A DNA stretch of 64,000 nt from Pseudomonas resinovorans NBRC 106553. Its GTDB lineage: Bacteria; Pseudomonadota; Gammaproteobacteria; Pseudomonadales; Pseudomonadaceae. The stretch spans positions 1,860,001-1,924,000 of the forward strand of contig NC_021499.1 of NCBI RefSeq assembly GCF_000412695.1. The letters run 5' to 3'. Numbering within the stretch: position 1 is the stretch's first letter; each line of letters starts with the position of its first letter. Position numbers and translations under genes: made by a program. Of this stretch, positions 17,808 to 28,000 are shown one piece after another. Below the pieces are notes generated by a model. That model worked only from the letters and a program-made list of their open reading frames with translations, did no database searches and was not told the DNA's origin.

Positions 17808-20800
17808 AGCCGCTCCTGGTCGCCGGACTGGCCGTCCTTCTGCTCGGTAGCGGCCTGGCTTGCCAAGCCCAGGCCGCCGATACCCTGAGCGAGTTCCAGC
17901 GCTTTCGCAGCTACCCCTTCATCGACCGCGCCTACCGTGAGGCCGGCCGGCAGAACTGGGACGAAGTGGAACGCCTGATGCGCCACCTGCTGGAGCGGGT
18001 CCCGAACAACGCCGAGGCGCGCAAGCTGCTGGTGGAAGCCTTGGCCAAGCAGCGGCGCTACGCCGAGGCGGAACAGATCGCCGCGCCCCTGGGCACCACC
18101 CAGGCGGGCCAGGACAGCCTGGAAGAGCTGCGCCTGACCTGGATCGAGCAGGACCCGCCTACTTCCACCCAGGTGGAGCGTTGGCTGGAGCAGATAGAGG
18201 GTGATCAGCGGGTGCGCCTGTGGCAGGCCTACAGCCTCAGCCTGGCCAAATACGGCGGGGCCAAGCGGGCGCTGGACTGGCTCAACCAGCTCCCCTTGCG
18301 CGACGATGGCGTGGTTCTGCGCATGGCGCGGGCCAACTGGGCCGAGCAGCTACGTGACTGGTCCACCACTGTGGAACAGCTGCAACCCCTGGCCGACAGC
18401 GGCCAACTGCGGGATGAAGACTGGCGGCGCCTGGCCAATGCCCAGGTGCAGTTGCTGGGCGAGACCGGCCTGGAACGTCTGCTGCAACGTCCGCCGTCGG
18501 CGGCCGAGGCGCGCGAAGTGCGCCTGGCCATGCTCGACCGCGCCGTCGACCTGGGTCGCCTGGACATGGCCCGACGCTGGCTGGCGTCCTTGCCCGAGCA
18601 GGACCGCCAGGATCCGGCCCAGCGTGCGCGCCTCTGGGAACTGGCGCGCCAGGAAGGCGATAGCCCGCTGGTGCGCGAGCTGGGCAACCAGCTGGCGCGG
18701 CCCTGCCTGGAAACCGCCGAATGGTTGTCCCGCCACGATCCGGCTGCGGCCCGTGAACAACTGGCCGGCTGCCGCGCCGAGGATGATCCGCAGACCTGGC
18801 TGGTGTTGGCACAGCGCCTGGGCGCCAGCGACCTGATGGAGCGCCAGCGCCTGCCCGAACCCTGGGACGGCGCTCGGCGCAATGCCCTCGTTAGCCTCTG
18901 GCAGGAACAAGGCCGCACCGACCTCGCCCTGGCCTGGCTCGCCCGCCAGCCGCAGACGCCGGAGGTGCTGCGCCAGCGCGCCGGGCTGATCCAGGCCAGT
19001 GGCCGGGACGGCGAAGCCGAGCGCCTGTGGCTGGACTACTACCGCCGCACCGGCGACCTCAAGGCCCTCGACCAGGCCAGCTACCTCAGCCTCAAGGCCG
19101 GTCGCGAAGCCGAGACCCGGCGCCTGCTCGACCAGGCCTACGACCGCCATGGCGGCCGTTTGCCGGCGCCTTTACTGCAGCGCCTGGCGGGGCTCTACGC
19201 CAAATCCGACGCTCCCCTGGACCTTGCGCGCATCGAAGCGCTGGCGGCACGGGTCGATGCGGCCAGCCGTGGGCAACTGCTCGGCCGCCTGGCTGAAGCC
19301 GGCCAGTGCCAGGCGGTCGAGCGCCTGGTAGGGGAGGCCGAGGACGCCATCTCCCTGCGCGCCCTCGGCCGCTGCGCCATGCCCGCGCGGCCCGGCGAGG
19401 CGGTGGTCTACTACCAGGCCGCCCTGGCCAAGGGCGATGAAGCCAGCCGCCTGCCCCTGGCCTATGCCCTGGAGGCCGCCGGCGATCCGGCCGGCGCCTG
19501 GCGCATCTGGCAGGGCATATCGTTGGCGCATCTGGACAACACGGCACGCCTCACCGCCGCCCGCAGTGCCCTGGCCGCCGGCGATACCGAGGCAGCCGAG
19601 TGTTACTGGCAAGCGGCCGAGTCCACCCGGGCGGACGATTTCGCCCTGGGTGCCTCCATCGCCCTGGCCGCAGGCCACCCGCCGTTGGCCCTGGAGCGCC
19701 AGCGCCAGGCCCTGGCCCATGATCCCCGCGCCGAGCACTACTACGCCGCCGCGGGTACCGCCCAGGCCGCCGGCGACAGTGCGCAGAGCACCGCCTGGCT
19801 GGCCGAAGCCGCACGTCTGGCGCCGGACAACCCGCGCTTCTCCGCCGACTACGGCATGCGCCTGGCGGGGTCCGACACCCCCGACGTGCGGCGCCAGTCC
19901 ATTCCCTACCTGGAACGGGCTACCCGCGGCTACCCGGAGGACTACCGCATCGGCGAAACCCTGGCCTGGCGCTACGACGAGGTCGAGGACAGCGCCAGCG
20001 CACGCCGCGAGTTGCGCCGGGTCATCGACGTCGAACAGGACCTGGTGGACGGCGACGACGAATACGGCAGCCTTGAGGCCCGTCGTTACCGCCAGCGCCG
20101 CGCCCACGATGTGCTGTCCCGGCGCGACAACCTCACCCTGGCCAGTACCTGGTCGCCGGCCGGCACCGCCACCAACGACAGCTTCCGCCAGGACGGCAGA
20201 GTCGACGAGCGACGTCGCGCCCAGTCGCAGAACGTGCAGCTGGCCATGTGGGACCATGCCTTGGGCGACGAGCCGACCCGCGCCGGCAAGAGCCTGTCGG
20301 TCTATGGCCGGGCCCTGCTGGGTGGCGACGGCCGCAACCGCTACGGGCGTTCCCTCGGTGCCGGCCTGGGCCTGCGCTTGAAGCCCATCGGTACCCAGAA
20401 CCTCAACCTCTACAGCGAGATCTACACCCAGAGCCAGCTGCGCGACGACGACTTCAGCGGCTTCAGCCTTGGCCAGTGGCTGAACCCGGGCGAAGTCTGG
20501 GACGCCCTCGATGACCATGTGCGTGATGGCCGGACCACCACCGACCTGCTGCTGCGCGCCACGGCGTCCTTCTTCGACCAGGACCAGTACCGCAACGACT
20601 GGCGGGTGGACGAATCCGAGTGGAACGAGCGCTTCCTCTACCTGGATGCCGCCTGGTGGACCCGCGCCGGCGACCATGCCTGGTTGTCCCGCTACCAGCA
20701 GGGCAGGGCCTACAAGCTGCCGGTGGACAGCCCGCAGACCCTGATGCCCTACGGCTTCCTCGAATTCTCCGCGCAGGACCCGAGCAACGACTGGCGCCAG

Positions 20801-20968
20801 GACTGGCGCACCGGCGTCGGCCTGCGCTGGCAGTACTGGTACGGCGACGACCGCTACAACGCCTACCGCGCCCACGTCACGGTGCGCACCGAGTACCAGT
20901 GGGGCCTGGGCGGCAACCTCTACGAACAGGCCGAAGGCGTGCTGGTGGGCGTGGAGGTGAACTTCTGA
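17804..20968 (+). CDS. nfrA: NfrA-like outer-membrane export protein (phage N4 adsorption protein A type)
   Basis: This 1054-residue protein has a signal peptide to about residue 25. A long alpha-helical TPR-like superhelix (about 40-720) of Ala/Leu/Glu/Arg-rich pairs follows. The C-terminal 260 residues or so alternate aromatic and polar residues in beta-strand pattern (GRALLGG, LGAGLGLRLKPIG, LNLYSEIYTQSQ) and end in an aromatic residue (EVNF), as expected for an outer-membrane barrel. The architecture is that of E. coli NfrA (990 residues) and resembles BcsC/PgaA exporters. The start ATG lies inside the nfrB stop. The stop overlaps the next start by one base (TGATG). Confidence 0.88.
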   Translation: MKPLLVAGLAVLLLGSGLACQAQAADTLSEFQRFRSYPFIDRAYREAGRQNWDEVERLMRHLLERVPNNAEARKLLVEALAKQRRYAEAEQIAAPLGTTQAGQDSLEELRLTWIEQDPPTSTQVERWLEQIEGDQRVRLWQAYSLSLAKYGGAKRALDWLNQLPLRDDGVVLRMARANWAEQLRDWSTTVEQLQPLADSGQLRDEDWRRLANAQVQLLGETGLERLLQRPPSAAEAREVRLAMLDRAVDLGRLDMARRWLASLPEQDRQDPAQRARLWELARQEGDSPLVRELGNQLARPCLETAEWLSRHDPAAAREQLAGCRAEDDPQTWLVLAQRLGASDLMERQRLPEPWDGARRNALVSLWQEQGRTDLALAWLARQPQTPEVLRQRAGLIQASGRDGEAERLWLDYYRRTGDLKALDQASYLSLKAGREAETRRLLDQAYDRHGGRLPAPLLQRLAGLYAKSDAPLDLARIEALAARVDAASRGQLLGRLAEAGQCQAVERLVGEAEDAISLRALGRCAMPARPGEAVVYYQAALAKGDEASRLPLAYALEAAGDPAGAWRIWQGISLAHLDNTARLTAARSALAAGDTEAAECYWQAAESTRADDFALGASIALAAGHPPLALERQRQALAHDPRAEHYYAAAGTAQAAGDSAQSTAWLAEAARLAPDNPRFSADYGMRLAGSDTPDVRRQSIPYLERATRGYPEDYRIGETLAWRYDEVEDSASARRELRRVIDVEQDLVDGDDEYGSLEARRYRQRRAHDVLSRRDNLTLASTWSPAGTATNDSFRQDGRVDERRRAQSQNVQLAMWDHALGDEPTRAGKSLSVYGRALLGGDGRNRYGRSLGAGLGLRLKPIGTQNLNLYSEIYTQSQLRDDDFSGFSLGQWLNPGEVWDALDDHVRDGRTTTDLLLRATASFFDQDQYRNDWRVDESEWNERFLYLDAAWWTRAGDHAWLSRYQQGRAYKLPVDSPQTLMPYGFLEFSAQDPSNDWRQDWRTGVGLRWQYWYGDDRYNAYRAHVTVRTEYQWGLGGNLYEQAEGVLVGVEVNF

Positions 20969-21801
20969 TGCGTGGCTTGCTCTTCGCACTCTGCCTGCTG
21001 CTCGGAGCCCAGCTCCACGCCGAGGAGCGGCTGTTCTTCCAACCGCTCAATGCCGACCAGCGCATCGCCCAGGACACCTGGCGGGAGATCTGGCGGGCCA
21101 GCGCGCGCCATGGCGTGAAGACCCTGATCGTGCAGTGGACCGCCTACGGTGATTCCGACTTCGGCGGCGCCGACGGCTGGCTCGCCCAGGCCCTGCGCGC
21201 CGCCCACGAGCAAGGGCTGCAGCTGGTGCTGGGCCTGTACATGGACCCGGCCTACTACCAGCGCCAGCAGGAGCTGGACAACCCGGGCCTGGCCGCTTAC
21301 TGGCAGCACCAGCTGGGCCGCTCGCTGGCCCAGCAACGTGTACTGCGCGACGCGTGGAAATTGCCGGCGGCGGGTTGGTATTTGCCCCTGGAACTGGATG
21401 ACCAGCAGTTCCAGGCCCCGGAGCGCCGCGAAGCCCTGGCCCGCCAGTTGCGGGATATGCGCAGCCGCCTGGACGCCCCCCTGCACCTCAGCGCCTTCAG
21501 CGCCGGCAAGCTGGCACCGTCGGCCTATGCCGAATGGCTGGCGGATTTGCACGACCTGGGCATCCAGGTCTGGTGGCAGGACGGCGAGGGCACCGCCGCC
21601 CTCCCGGCCAGGGTGCGTCGCGCCTATGCCGCTGCGCTGCCCTGCAGCCTCGGCGTGGTACGCGAGGCCTTCCGCCAGGTCAGCAAACCCGGCCAACCCT
21701 TCCGCGCGGTACCCGCCGAACCGGCCAAGGCCTCCGGTTGCCACCCCGATGCGGTGTTCTCCCTGCGCTACCGGCCCTGGGGCAAGGCGCTTCTGCAATG
21801 A
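20968..21801 (+). CDS. DUF4434-type secreted glycoside-hydrolase-like protein (YbcH-like)
   Basis: This 277-residue protein has a signal peptide (cleavage near LHA). It shows a TIM-barrel-like order of strands and helices: VKTLIVQWTAYGD, LQLVLGLYMDP, GWYLPLELDD, LHLSAFS and GIQVWWQDGEG. The acidic residues in LELDD and WQDGEG are at strand ends, where glycosidase carboxylates normally sit. In E. coli the nfrA-nfrB cluster is followed by ybcH, which I recall as a DUF4434 protein. It overlaps the nfrA stop (TGATG), so it is part of the operon and may trim or process the exported polymer. Confidence 0.75.
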   Translation: MRGLLFALCLLLGAQLHAEERLFFQPLNADQRIAQDTWREIWRASARHGVKTLIVQWTAYGDSDFGGADGWLAQALRAAHEQGLQLVLGLYMDPAYYQRQQELDNPGLAAYWQHQLGRSLAQQRVLRDAWKLPAAGWYLPLELDDQQFQAPERREALARQLRDMRSRLDAPLHLSAFSAGKLAPSAYAEWLADLHDLGIQVWWQDGEGTAALPARVRRAYAAALPCSLGVVREAFRQVSKPGQPFRAVPAEPAKASGCHPDAVFSLRYRPWGKALLQ

Positions 21802-21828
21802 GCCACCCCACCGGTACGGCCTGCCTTT

Positions 21829-21917
21829 GTAGGATGGGTTGAGCTTGCGATACCCATCAGCTCGGTCCGTATGGGTATCGCTTCGCTCAAGCGGAACGCC
21901 GCCCGCCGCATCCTAGG
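21829..21917. repeat. REP-like inverted repeat (GTAGGATGGG type)
   Basis: GTAGGATGGGTT pairs loosely with GCATCCTA, and inner arms GCGATACCCAT / ATGGGTATCGC pair perfectly. It separates the nfr operon from the GGDEF gene and may end or attenuate the operon transcript. Confidence 0.65.
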
Positions 21918-22013
21918 GTACGCAGCATGGCGCGCAGCAGCTGGCCCGCAGGATGCGCCAGACACCGTCACTGCCCTTGAGCTAGGCTGCTGGAATCGCC
22001 AACGGAGGGCCCC

Positions 22014-23087
22014 ATGTTCCACACCGTCGAAGCCCAGCTGTCGCACCAGGTCGTCACCCCGGAACTGCGGGCAGAGTTCCGGCAACATGATTTCGAGCGC
22101 CTGCGCACCTTCTGCCTGCTGGTGTTCTGCGTCAGCATTGGTCTCTGGTTCTTCATCGACGTGTTGGTGAGCTTCGAGGGCGGGCAGGGGTTCACGCCCA
22201 AGTCGATCCTCTTCCTTGCCCTGCTTGGAGGCCTAACCTGCTGCGTGCCCTTCATCCGTCGGGCACGCAGCTTCTACCTGCTCAACCTGTTGTACGTGGG
22301 CGTCTACTGCTTTTCTTCGCGACTGGTGATCGAGGGCATGCCCGAGGTCGTGCAGCCGCTCTGGCTGACGCTCACCGCCTCCAGTGTGGTGTTCCTCGCG
22401 TCGGTGATGCCGCAGAACCACTACAGCTACTTCGGCATCCAGGCCGTCACCTGGCTGGTGCTCAATCCTTTCTCCGACGGCGTGGCGGGGCTCGAACTGG
22501 AAGACAGCCTGATCTTCTTCTACGTGCTGTTCTTCCTGGGGATGACCGTCTACACCTACCTGCGCTTGACCCAGGGCAAGCTGAACAACTTCCTGATGGC
22601 CAGGCTGCTGATGGAGCAGGCCTACCTGGATGCGCTGACCCGCATCCCCAACCGCCGCGCCTTCATCAGCCAGACTACCGAGCGTCTGGAAAAGTCCGAG
22701 CCCGGCCAGCGGCGCTACCTGGCCATGGTGGATATCGACTTCTTCAAGAAGATCAACGACAGCTACGGCCACGATATCGGCGACGAGGTGTTGCAACGGG
22801 TTGCCGGCAACCTGCGCGACGGGCTGGAGGGCTTCGAGTTCGCCCGGTTGGGGGGAGAGGAGTTCGGGATCTACCTCTGGGACCTGTCCCCCGAAGAGGC
22901 CGGGCAACTCATGGAAAACCTGCTGCGTGCCGTGCGCGAGGCCCCCACGAGCCATCCGGCCACCATCAGCATCGGCCTCGCCCGACTGGCCGATGGCGAC
23001 ACCCTCAACCAGGCGCTGATCAAGGCCGACCAGGCGCTCTACCAGTCCAAGCACAACGGCCGTGATCGCAGCACCTACGCCCCCTAG
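22014..23087 (+). CDS. Membrane-bound diguanylate cyclase (GGDEF) next to the nfr operon
   Basis: This 357-residue protein has about six membrane helices (residues 35-190) of no recognised sensor family, then a GGDEF domain with DALTRIPNRRAF, MVDIDFFKKINDSYGHDIGDEV and an intact active site GGEEF (280-284). The RxxD inhibitory site expected nine residues before GGEEF is LEGF here, so product inhibition should be absent. GGAGG precedes the start. It follows the nfr operon by 212 bp on the same strand and is a strong candidate for the cyclase that supplies c-di-GMP to the NfrB MshEN region. Confidence 0.92.
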   Translation: MFHTVEAQLSHQVVTPELRAEFRQHDFERLRTFCLLVFCVSIGLWFFIDVLVSFEGGQGFTPKSILFLALLGGLTCCVPFIRRARSFYLLNLLYVGVYCFSSRLVIEGMPEVVQPLWLTLTASSVVFLASVMPQNHYSYFGIQAVTWLVLNPFSDGVAGLELEDSLIFFYVLFFLGMTVYTYLRLTQGKLNNFLMARLLMEQAYLDALTRIPNRRAFISQTTERLEKSEPGQRRYLAMVDIDFFKKINDSYGHDIGDEVLQRVAGNLRDGLEGFEFARLGGEEFGIYLWDLSPEEAGQLMENLLRAVREAPTSHPATISIGLARLADGDTLNQALIKADQALYQSKHNGRDRSTYAP

Positions 23088-23096
23088 GCGCGCCCC

Positions 23097-23996
23097 CTAG
23101 GGCAAGGTGTGCTCGCGCACCAGCGCTTCCAGCCAGTCCATGAAGGCGCGTACCCGTTGGGGCAGGCGACGGTGGGCGTAGAGCAGGCTGACCTCCAGGG
23201 AGGGCGCCTGGTAATCGGGCAGGACCGCCACCAACTCGCCGCGCTCGAGCTGCTCGCGCACCCCGTGCAGCGGTGCCTGGATCAGCCCCAACCCGCCCAG
23301 GCAGGCGGCGCTGTAGGCTTCGGCGTTGTTCACCGTGAGACTGCCGGCCATGGGCAGCTGGCGAAGCAGGTCGCCGTCGAGGTATTCGAAGCCCGGCGGC
23401 CGTCCCCCCAGCACCGTGACGTAGTGTACCAGCCGGTGGCCGGCGAGCTCGTCCAGGGTCCGTGGCGTGCCGTGGGCGGCGAGGTAGGCGGGGCTGGCCA
23501 CATTGACCACGGGGAAGGCGCCCAGGCTGCGGGCCACCAGGGATGCATCCAGCAGCGGACCCACCCGCAGCACCAGGTCGAAACCCTCGCGCACCAGGTC
23601 CACCCGACGGTCGGTGCTGCTGACTTCCAGCTCCACCCCGGGGTGCGCGGCGGTGAACTCCGCCAGGCGCGGCATCACCAGCTTGCGCGCCAGCACCGTG
23701 GGCATGTCCACGCGGATGCGCCCGGCAAGCGCGCTGGCATCCTCGCGAAACAGTCCCTGCAATTCGTCCATCTGCGCCAGCAGTTCACGGCTGCGTTCGT
23801 AGAACAGCAGGCCATCCTGGGTGGCCTGCACCTTGCGCGTGGTGCGCTGCAGCAGGCGCGTGCCGAGCATCTCCTCCAGCGCCTGGACCTGGTCGGAGAC
23901 GGTGGAGCGGGGCAGGCCGAGGCTGTTGGCGGCCTGGGTGAAACTTGACAGTTCGCTGACCCGTACGAAGGTTCTCAGTAGCTCCAGTTTGTTCAT
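23097..23996 (-). CDS. LysR-family regulator, divergent from an SDR gene
   Basis: This 299-residue protein has an N-terminal HTH (MNKLELLRTFVRV, SFTQAANSLGLPRSTVS, then LEEMLGTRLLQRTTRKV) and an effector domain of the type used by many LysR proteins that control neighbouring dehydrogenases. Its start faces the SDR gene at 24126 across 129 bp. It converges with the GGDEF gene with only 9 bp between stops. Confidence 0.9.
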   Translation of the reverse strand: MNKLELLRTFVRVSELSSFTQAANSLGLPRSTVSDQVQALEEMLGTRLLQRTTRKVQATQDGLLFYERSRELLAQMDELQGLFREDASALAGRIRVDMPTVLARKLVMPRLAEFTAAHPGVELEVSSTDRRVDLVREGFDLVLRVGPLLDASLVARSLGAFPVVNVASPAYLAAHGTPRTLDELAGHRLVHYVTVLGGRPPGFEYLDGDLLRQLPMAGSLTVNNAEAYSAACLGGLGLIQAPLHGVREQLERGELVAVLPDYQAPSLEVSLLYAHRRLPQRVRAFMDWLEALVREHTLP

Positions 23997-24125
23997 CCGT
24001 GCGGGGCCTCTCTGCGGATTGTTCGATAGTGCCGATCAGTGCTTCCGAGATCAGCATATTTATCGCGCCATGTCCGGACAATAAGCTCCTCACCACTTCC
24101 ACCACCTGCAACCAGGAGCACTGCA

Positions 24126-24884
24126 ATGATCCGCAAGATCGCACTCATCACCGGCGCCAGCCGCGGCCTTGGCAAGAGCATGGCGCAGCACCTGGCTGCC
24201 CAGGGCATCGACATCATCGGCACCTACCACAGCAAGCTGGACGACGCCGAGGCGCTGAGCCGGGAACTCCTCGACCTCGGCGGCCACGCTGCCATGCTGC
24301 AACTGGACGTGAGCAAGAGCGCCAGCTTCGACACCTTCGTCGCCAGCCTGGGCCGCCTGCTGAAGAACGAGTTCGGCCGCGACAATTTCGACTTCCTGGT
24401 GAACAACGCCGGCATCGGCATCCACGCCAGCTTTGCCGAAACCACCGAGGAACAGTTCGACCAACTGGTGAACGTCCAGCTCAAGGGCCCGTTCTTCCTT
24501 ACCCAGAAGCTGCTGCCGCTGATCGCCGACGGCGGCCGCATCCTCAACATCTCCACGGGGCTGGCGCGCTTCGCCCTGCCGGGCTATGCCGCCTACGCGG
24601 CAATGAAGGGCGGCATCGAAGTGCTCACCCGCTACCAGGCCAAGGAACTGGGAGCTCGGGGGATTTCGGTGAACGTGCTGGCACCTGGCGCCATCGAGAC
24701 CGATTTCGGTGGTGGCGTGGTCCGTGACAATTCCCAGGTCAATGCCTTCATCGCCAGCAACACCGCCTTGGGACGCGTCGGCCTGCCGGAGGACATAGGC
24801 GCCGCGGTGGCCATGCTGCTGTCCGATGCCGGCCGCTGGATCAACGGCCAGCGGGTGGAGGCCTCCGGCGGGATGTTCCTGTAG
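24126..24884 (+). CDS. Short-chain dehydrogenase/reductase
   Basis: This 252-residue classical SDR has the cofactor motif TGASRGLG, NNAG, the Ser in NIST, and a YxxxK (YAAMK) active site. A His/Ser-Lys pair after the second strand (TYHSK) favours NADPH. It is probably controlled by the divergent LysR gene. The substrate is unknown. Confidence 0.9.
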   Translation: MIRKIALITGASRGLGKSMAQHLAAQGIDIIGTYHSKLDDAEALSRELLDLGGHAAMLQLDVSKSASFDTFVASLGRLLKNEFGRDNFDFLVNNAGIGIHASFAETTEEQFDQLVNVQLKGPFFLTQKLLPLIADGGRILNISTGLARFALPGYAAYAAMKGGIEVLTRYQAKELGARGISVNVLAPGAIETDFGGGVVRDNSQVNAFIASNTALGRVGLPEDIGAAVAMLLSDAGRWINGQRVEASGGMFL

Positions 24885-25067
24885 CGGCGACGTGAGCCGA
24901 AGCGAAATGCCGCGCTACGGGACTTTCAACAGTTTTTGCTATCCGCAACGATTGGCGGGAGCACTTCAGATGGCCTGACCTGGCGACGTCCCTACATGGA
25001 AATGGAGGGCATAGGCGCCGGGGCATGCCACAACCCGGCGTCGTGATAAGGCGGAGAGTCCGTTCCG

Positions 25068-28000
25068 TCAGGCCAGCACGAAGTCGGCTGCCGCGACTGC
25101 CGGATGCACGGCAGAACCCACGATGGCGATCCGGACTGCGGCGCCCGCTCCCGTGCCATCGGAGTCGTAGGCCAGGGAACCTGTGGTCCGGTCATAGAGG
25201 ATCCGATCATCCGCATCCAGGGCGGCGGCGCCGGCCCGGAAGAAGCCCCCAGATGCCAGGCTGGCGTCGCTGATCGCGCTGAAGACGGTGCGGCTCAGCG
25301 AGATGTCGTCTACGCCGGTGGTGAAATCGACCAGGGTGTCCACGTTGGTCGTCTGGTTCAGCGCCGACGAGAACCTGAAAGTATCCTGGCCCGCACCGCC
25401 GTTCAGGCTGTCGTTGCCGGCGCCGCCGTTGAGCACATCATTGCCGGCCGCACCGGTCAGTACGTTGGCGCCAGTATTGCCGGTGAGCAGGTTGGCGAGG
25501 GCATTGCCCGTACCGTTGATTGCGGCGCTTCCGGTCAGCGTCAGGTTGTCGAGTTCGGCGCCGAGGGTGAAGCCGATGGAGGACTGAACCATATCCACAC
25601 CACCGCCGGCCGCCTCGACGAGCACGTCGCTGGCGTTATCCACCACGTAGGTGTCGTTGCCCAATCCACCCACCATGCGGTCGGCGCCCGCGCCACCGTT
25701 GAGCAGGTTGTTCGCGGCGTTGCCGGTAATCAGGTTGGCCAGGGTATTGCCGGTGCCATTGATGGCTGCGGCCCCGCTCAGAGCCAGGTTCTCCACGTTG
25801 GCCGCCAGTACCTGGCTGATAGCGGACTGTACGGTATCCGTACCGGCGGCCGCTGCTTCCACCACGACGTCACCAACGTTGTCCACCACGTAGGTGTCGT
25901 TGCCCATGCCGCCTGCCAGGCGGTCGGCACCCGCGCCACCGTTGAGCAGGTTGTTCGCGGCGTTACCGGTGATCTGGTTGGCCAGGGTGTTGCCGGTGCC
26001 ATTGATGGCCGCGGCACCGATCAGAGTCAGGTTCTCCACGTTGGCCATCAGTACATGGCTGATGGCGGACTGCACGGTATCGGTACCGGCGGCGGCCACT
26101 TCCACCACGACGTCGCCGACGTTGTCCACCACGTAGGTGTCGTTGCCCAGGCCGCCTGCCAGGCGGTCGGCGCCAGCGCCACCGTTGAGCAGGTTGTTCG
26201 CGGCGTTACCAGTGATCTGGTTGGCCAGGCCATTGCCGGTGCCGTTGATGGCTGCGGCCCCGATCAGAGTCAGGTTCTCCACGTTGGCCGTCAGTACATG
26301 GCTGATGGCGGACTGCACGGTATCCGTACCGGCGGCCGCCGCTTCCACTACTACGTCACCGACGTTGTCCACAACATAGGTGTCGTTGCCCAGACCACCC
26401 CCCATACGGTCGGCACCGGCGGCTCCATTGAGGATATTGTTCGCGGCGTTTCCGGTGATTGCGTTGGCCAGGGCATTGCCGGTGCCATTGATGGCCGCGG
26501 CACCGATCAAAGTCAGGTTTTCCACGTTGGCCGCCAGTACCTGGCTGATGGCGGACTGCACGGTATCGGTGCCGGCGGACGCCGCTTCCACCACGACGTC
26601 ACCGACGTTGTCCACCACGTAGGTATCGCTTCCCAGGCCGCCTGCCAGGCGGTCGGCGCCAGCGCCACCGTTGAGCAGGTTGTTCGCGGCGTTACCGGTG
26701 ATCTGGTTGGCCAGGCCATTGCCGGTGCCGTTGATGATGGCGCTGCCAGTAAGTGTCAGGTTCTCCAGTTCCGCGCCGAGGATATAGGTGATGCTTGACT
26801 GCACGGTGTCTGTGCCGCCGCCCGCCGCTTCGACGACCACATCGCCAGCGTTGTCTACCTCAAAGGTGTCGTTGCCCAGGCCGCCCACCATGCGGTCGGC
26901 GCCCAGCCCCCCCACCAGTTGATCTGCGCCCGCGCCACCATCGAGCAAGTTGTTCACGGCATTGCCGGTGATCAGGTTGGCCAGCGCATTGCCGGTGCCG
27001 TTGATCGCGGCCGTGCCGGTCAGGGTCAGGTTCTCCAATTCGGCGCCGAGGGCATAGCTGAAGGACGACTGCACGGTATCGACGCCAGCGGCTGCCGCTT
27101 CTACCACTATGTCGGCGGTGTTATCCACGATATAGGTGTCATTGCCCAGGCCGCCCACCAGGCGGTCGATCCCGGCGCCGCCGTTGAGTATGTTGTTCGC
27201 TGCGTTGCCGGTGATCGCGTTCGCCAGGGCGTTACCGGTGCCGTTGACAGCGGCTGCGCCGGTCAGGGTCAGGTTCTCCACTTCGGCGCCGAGGGTGAAG
27301 CTCGCGGCGGACAGAACGGTATCGGTGCCGGCGGTGGCCGCTTCCACCACGACGTCACCGACGTTGTCCACCACGTAGGTATCGTTTCCCAGGCCGCCTA
27401 CCAGGCGGTCGGCACCTATTCCACCGTTCAGCACATTGTTCGCGGCGTTACCGGTGATCTGGTTGGCCAGGGCGTTGCCAGTGCCGTTGATGGCGGCGGT
27501 ACCGGTGAGGAACAGGTTCTCGAAGTTGGCACCAAGGGTGTAGGTGATCGCCGAAAGGACGCGGTCCACGCCGGCTGCAGCCGCCTCCGTCACGCTGTCG
27601 GCCACGTTATCGATGACGTAGGTGTCATTGCCGACACCGCCGTCCATGACATCGACACCCGCGGCGCCGATCAAGACATCATCACCGGCTCCACCAGTAA
27701 TAGTGTCGACTACTGGCGTACCGCTGAGCACATCTGGCCCGGCGGTGCCGGCCAGGGCGAATACGGCGGGCAGGGGGCTTTCACTGTCGAGGATGGAGCC
27801 TGTGGCTGTCGCCGTGCCGATCACGGCACTGACCGCAGAGGCCAGTCGCAGGCTGAAGGTTTCGAGCGCTTCGGCCGCCAGGTCATCGTTGAGGGTCACG
27901 CGTACGGTCTTGACCATGTCCCCCGGAGCGAACCTGAGGGTGCCGGAAGTGCCGATATAGTCGGCAGCGAGCCCACTCAGCGCAGTGCCATTGGCAGTGC

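Noticed and set aside
20620..20967. N-terminal extension of the DUF4434 protein by 116 codons
   Set aside because: This stretch is an off-frame reading of the nfrA 3' end; the signal peptide begins at 20968.
15960..23087. Bcs or Pga exopolysaccharide cluster
   Set aside because: The transferase has the BcsA-like catalytic motifs but carries MshEN instead of PilZ, and no BcsB, BcsC/BcsZ or PgaB-type deacetylase is present; WecB and NfrA point to the N4-receptor type.
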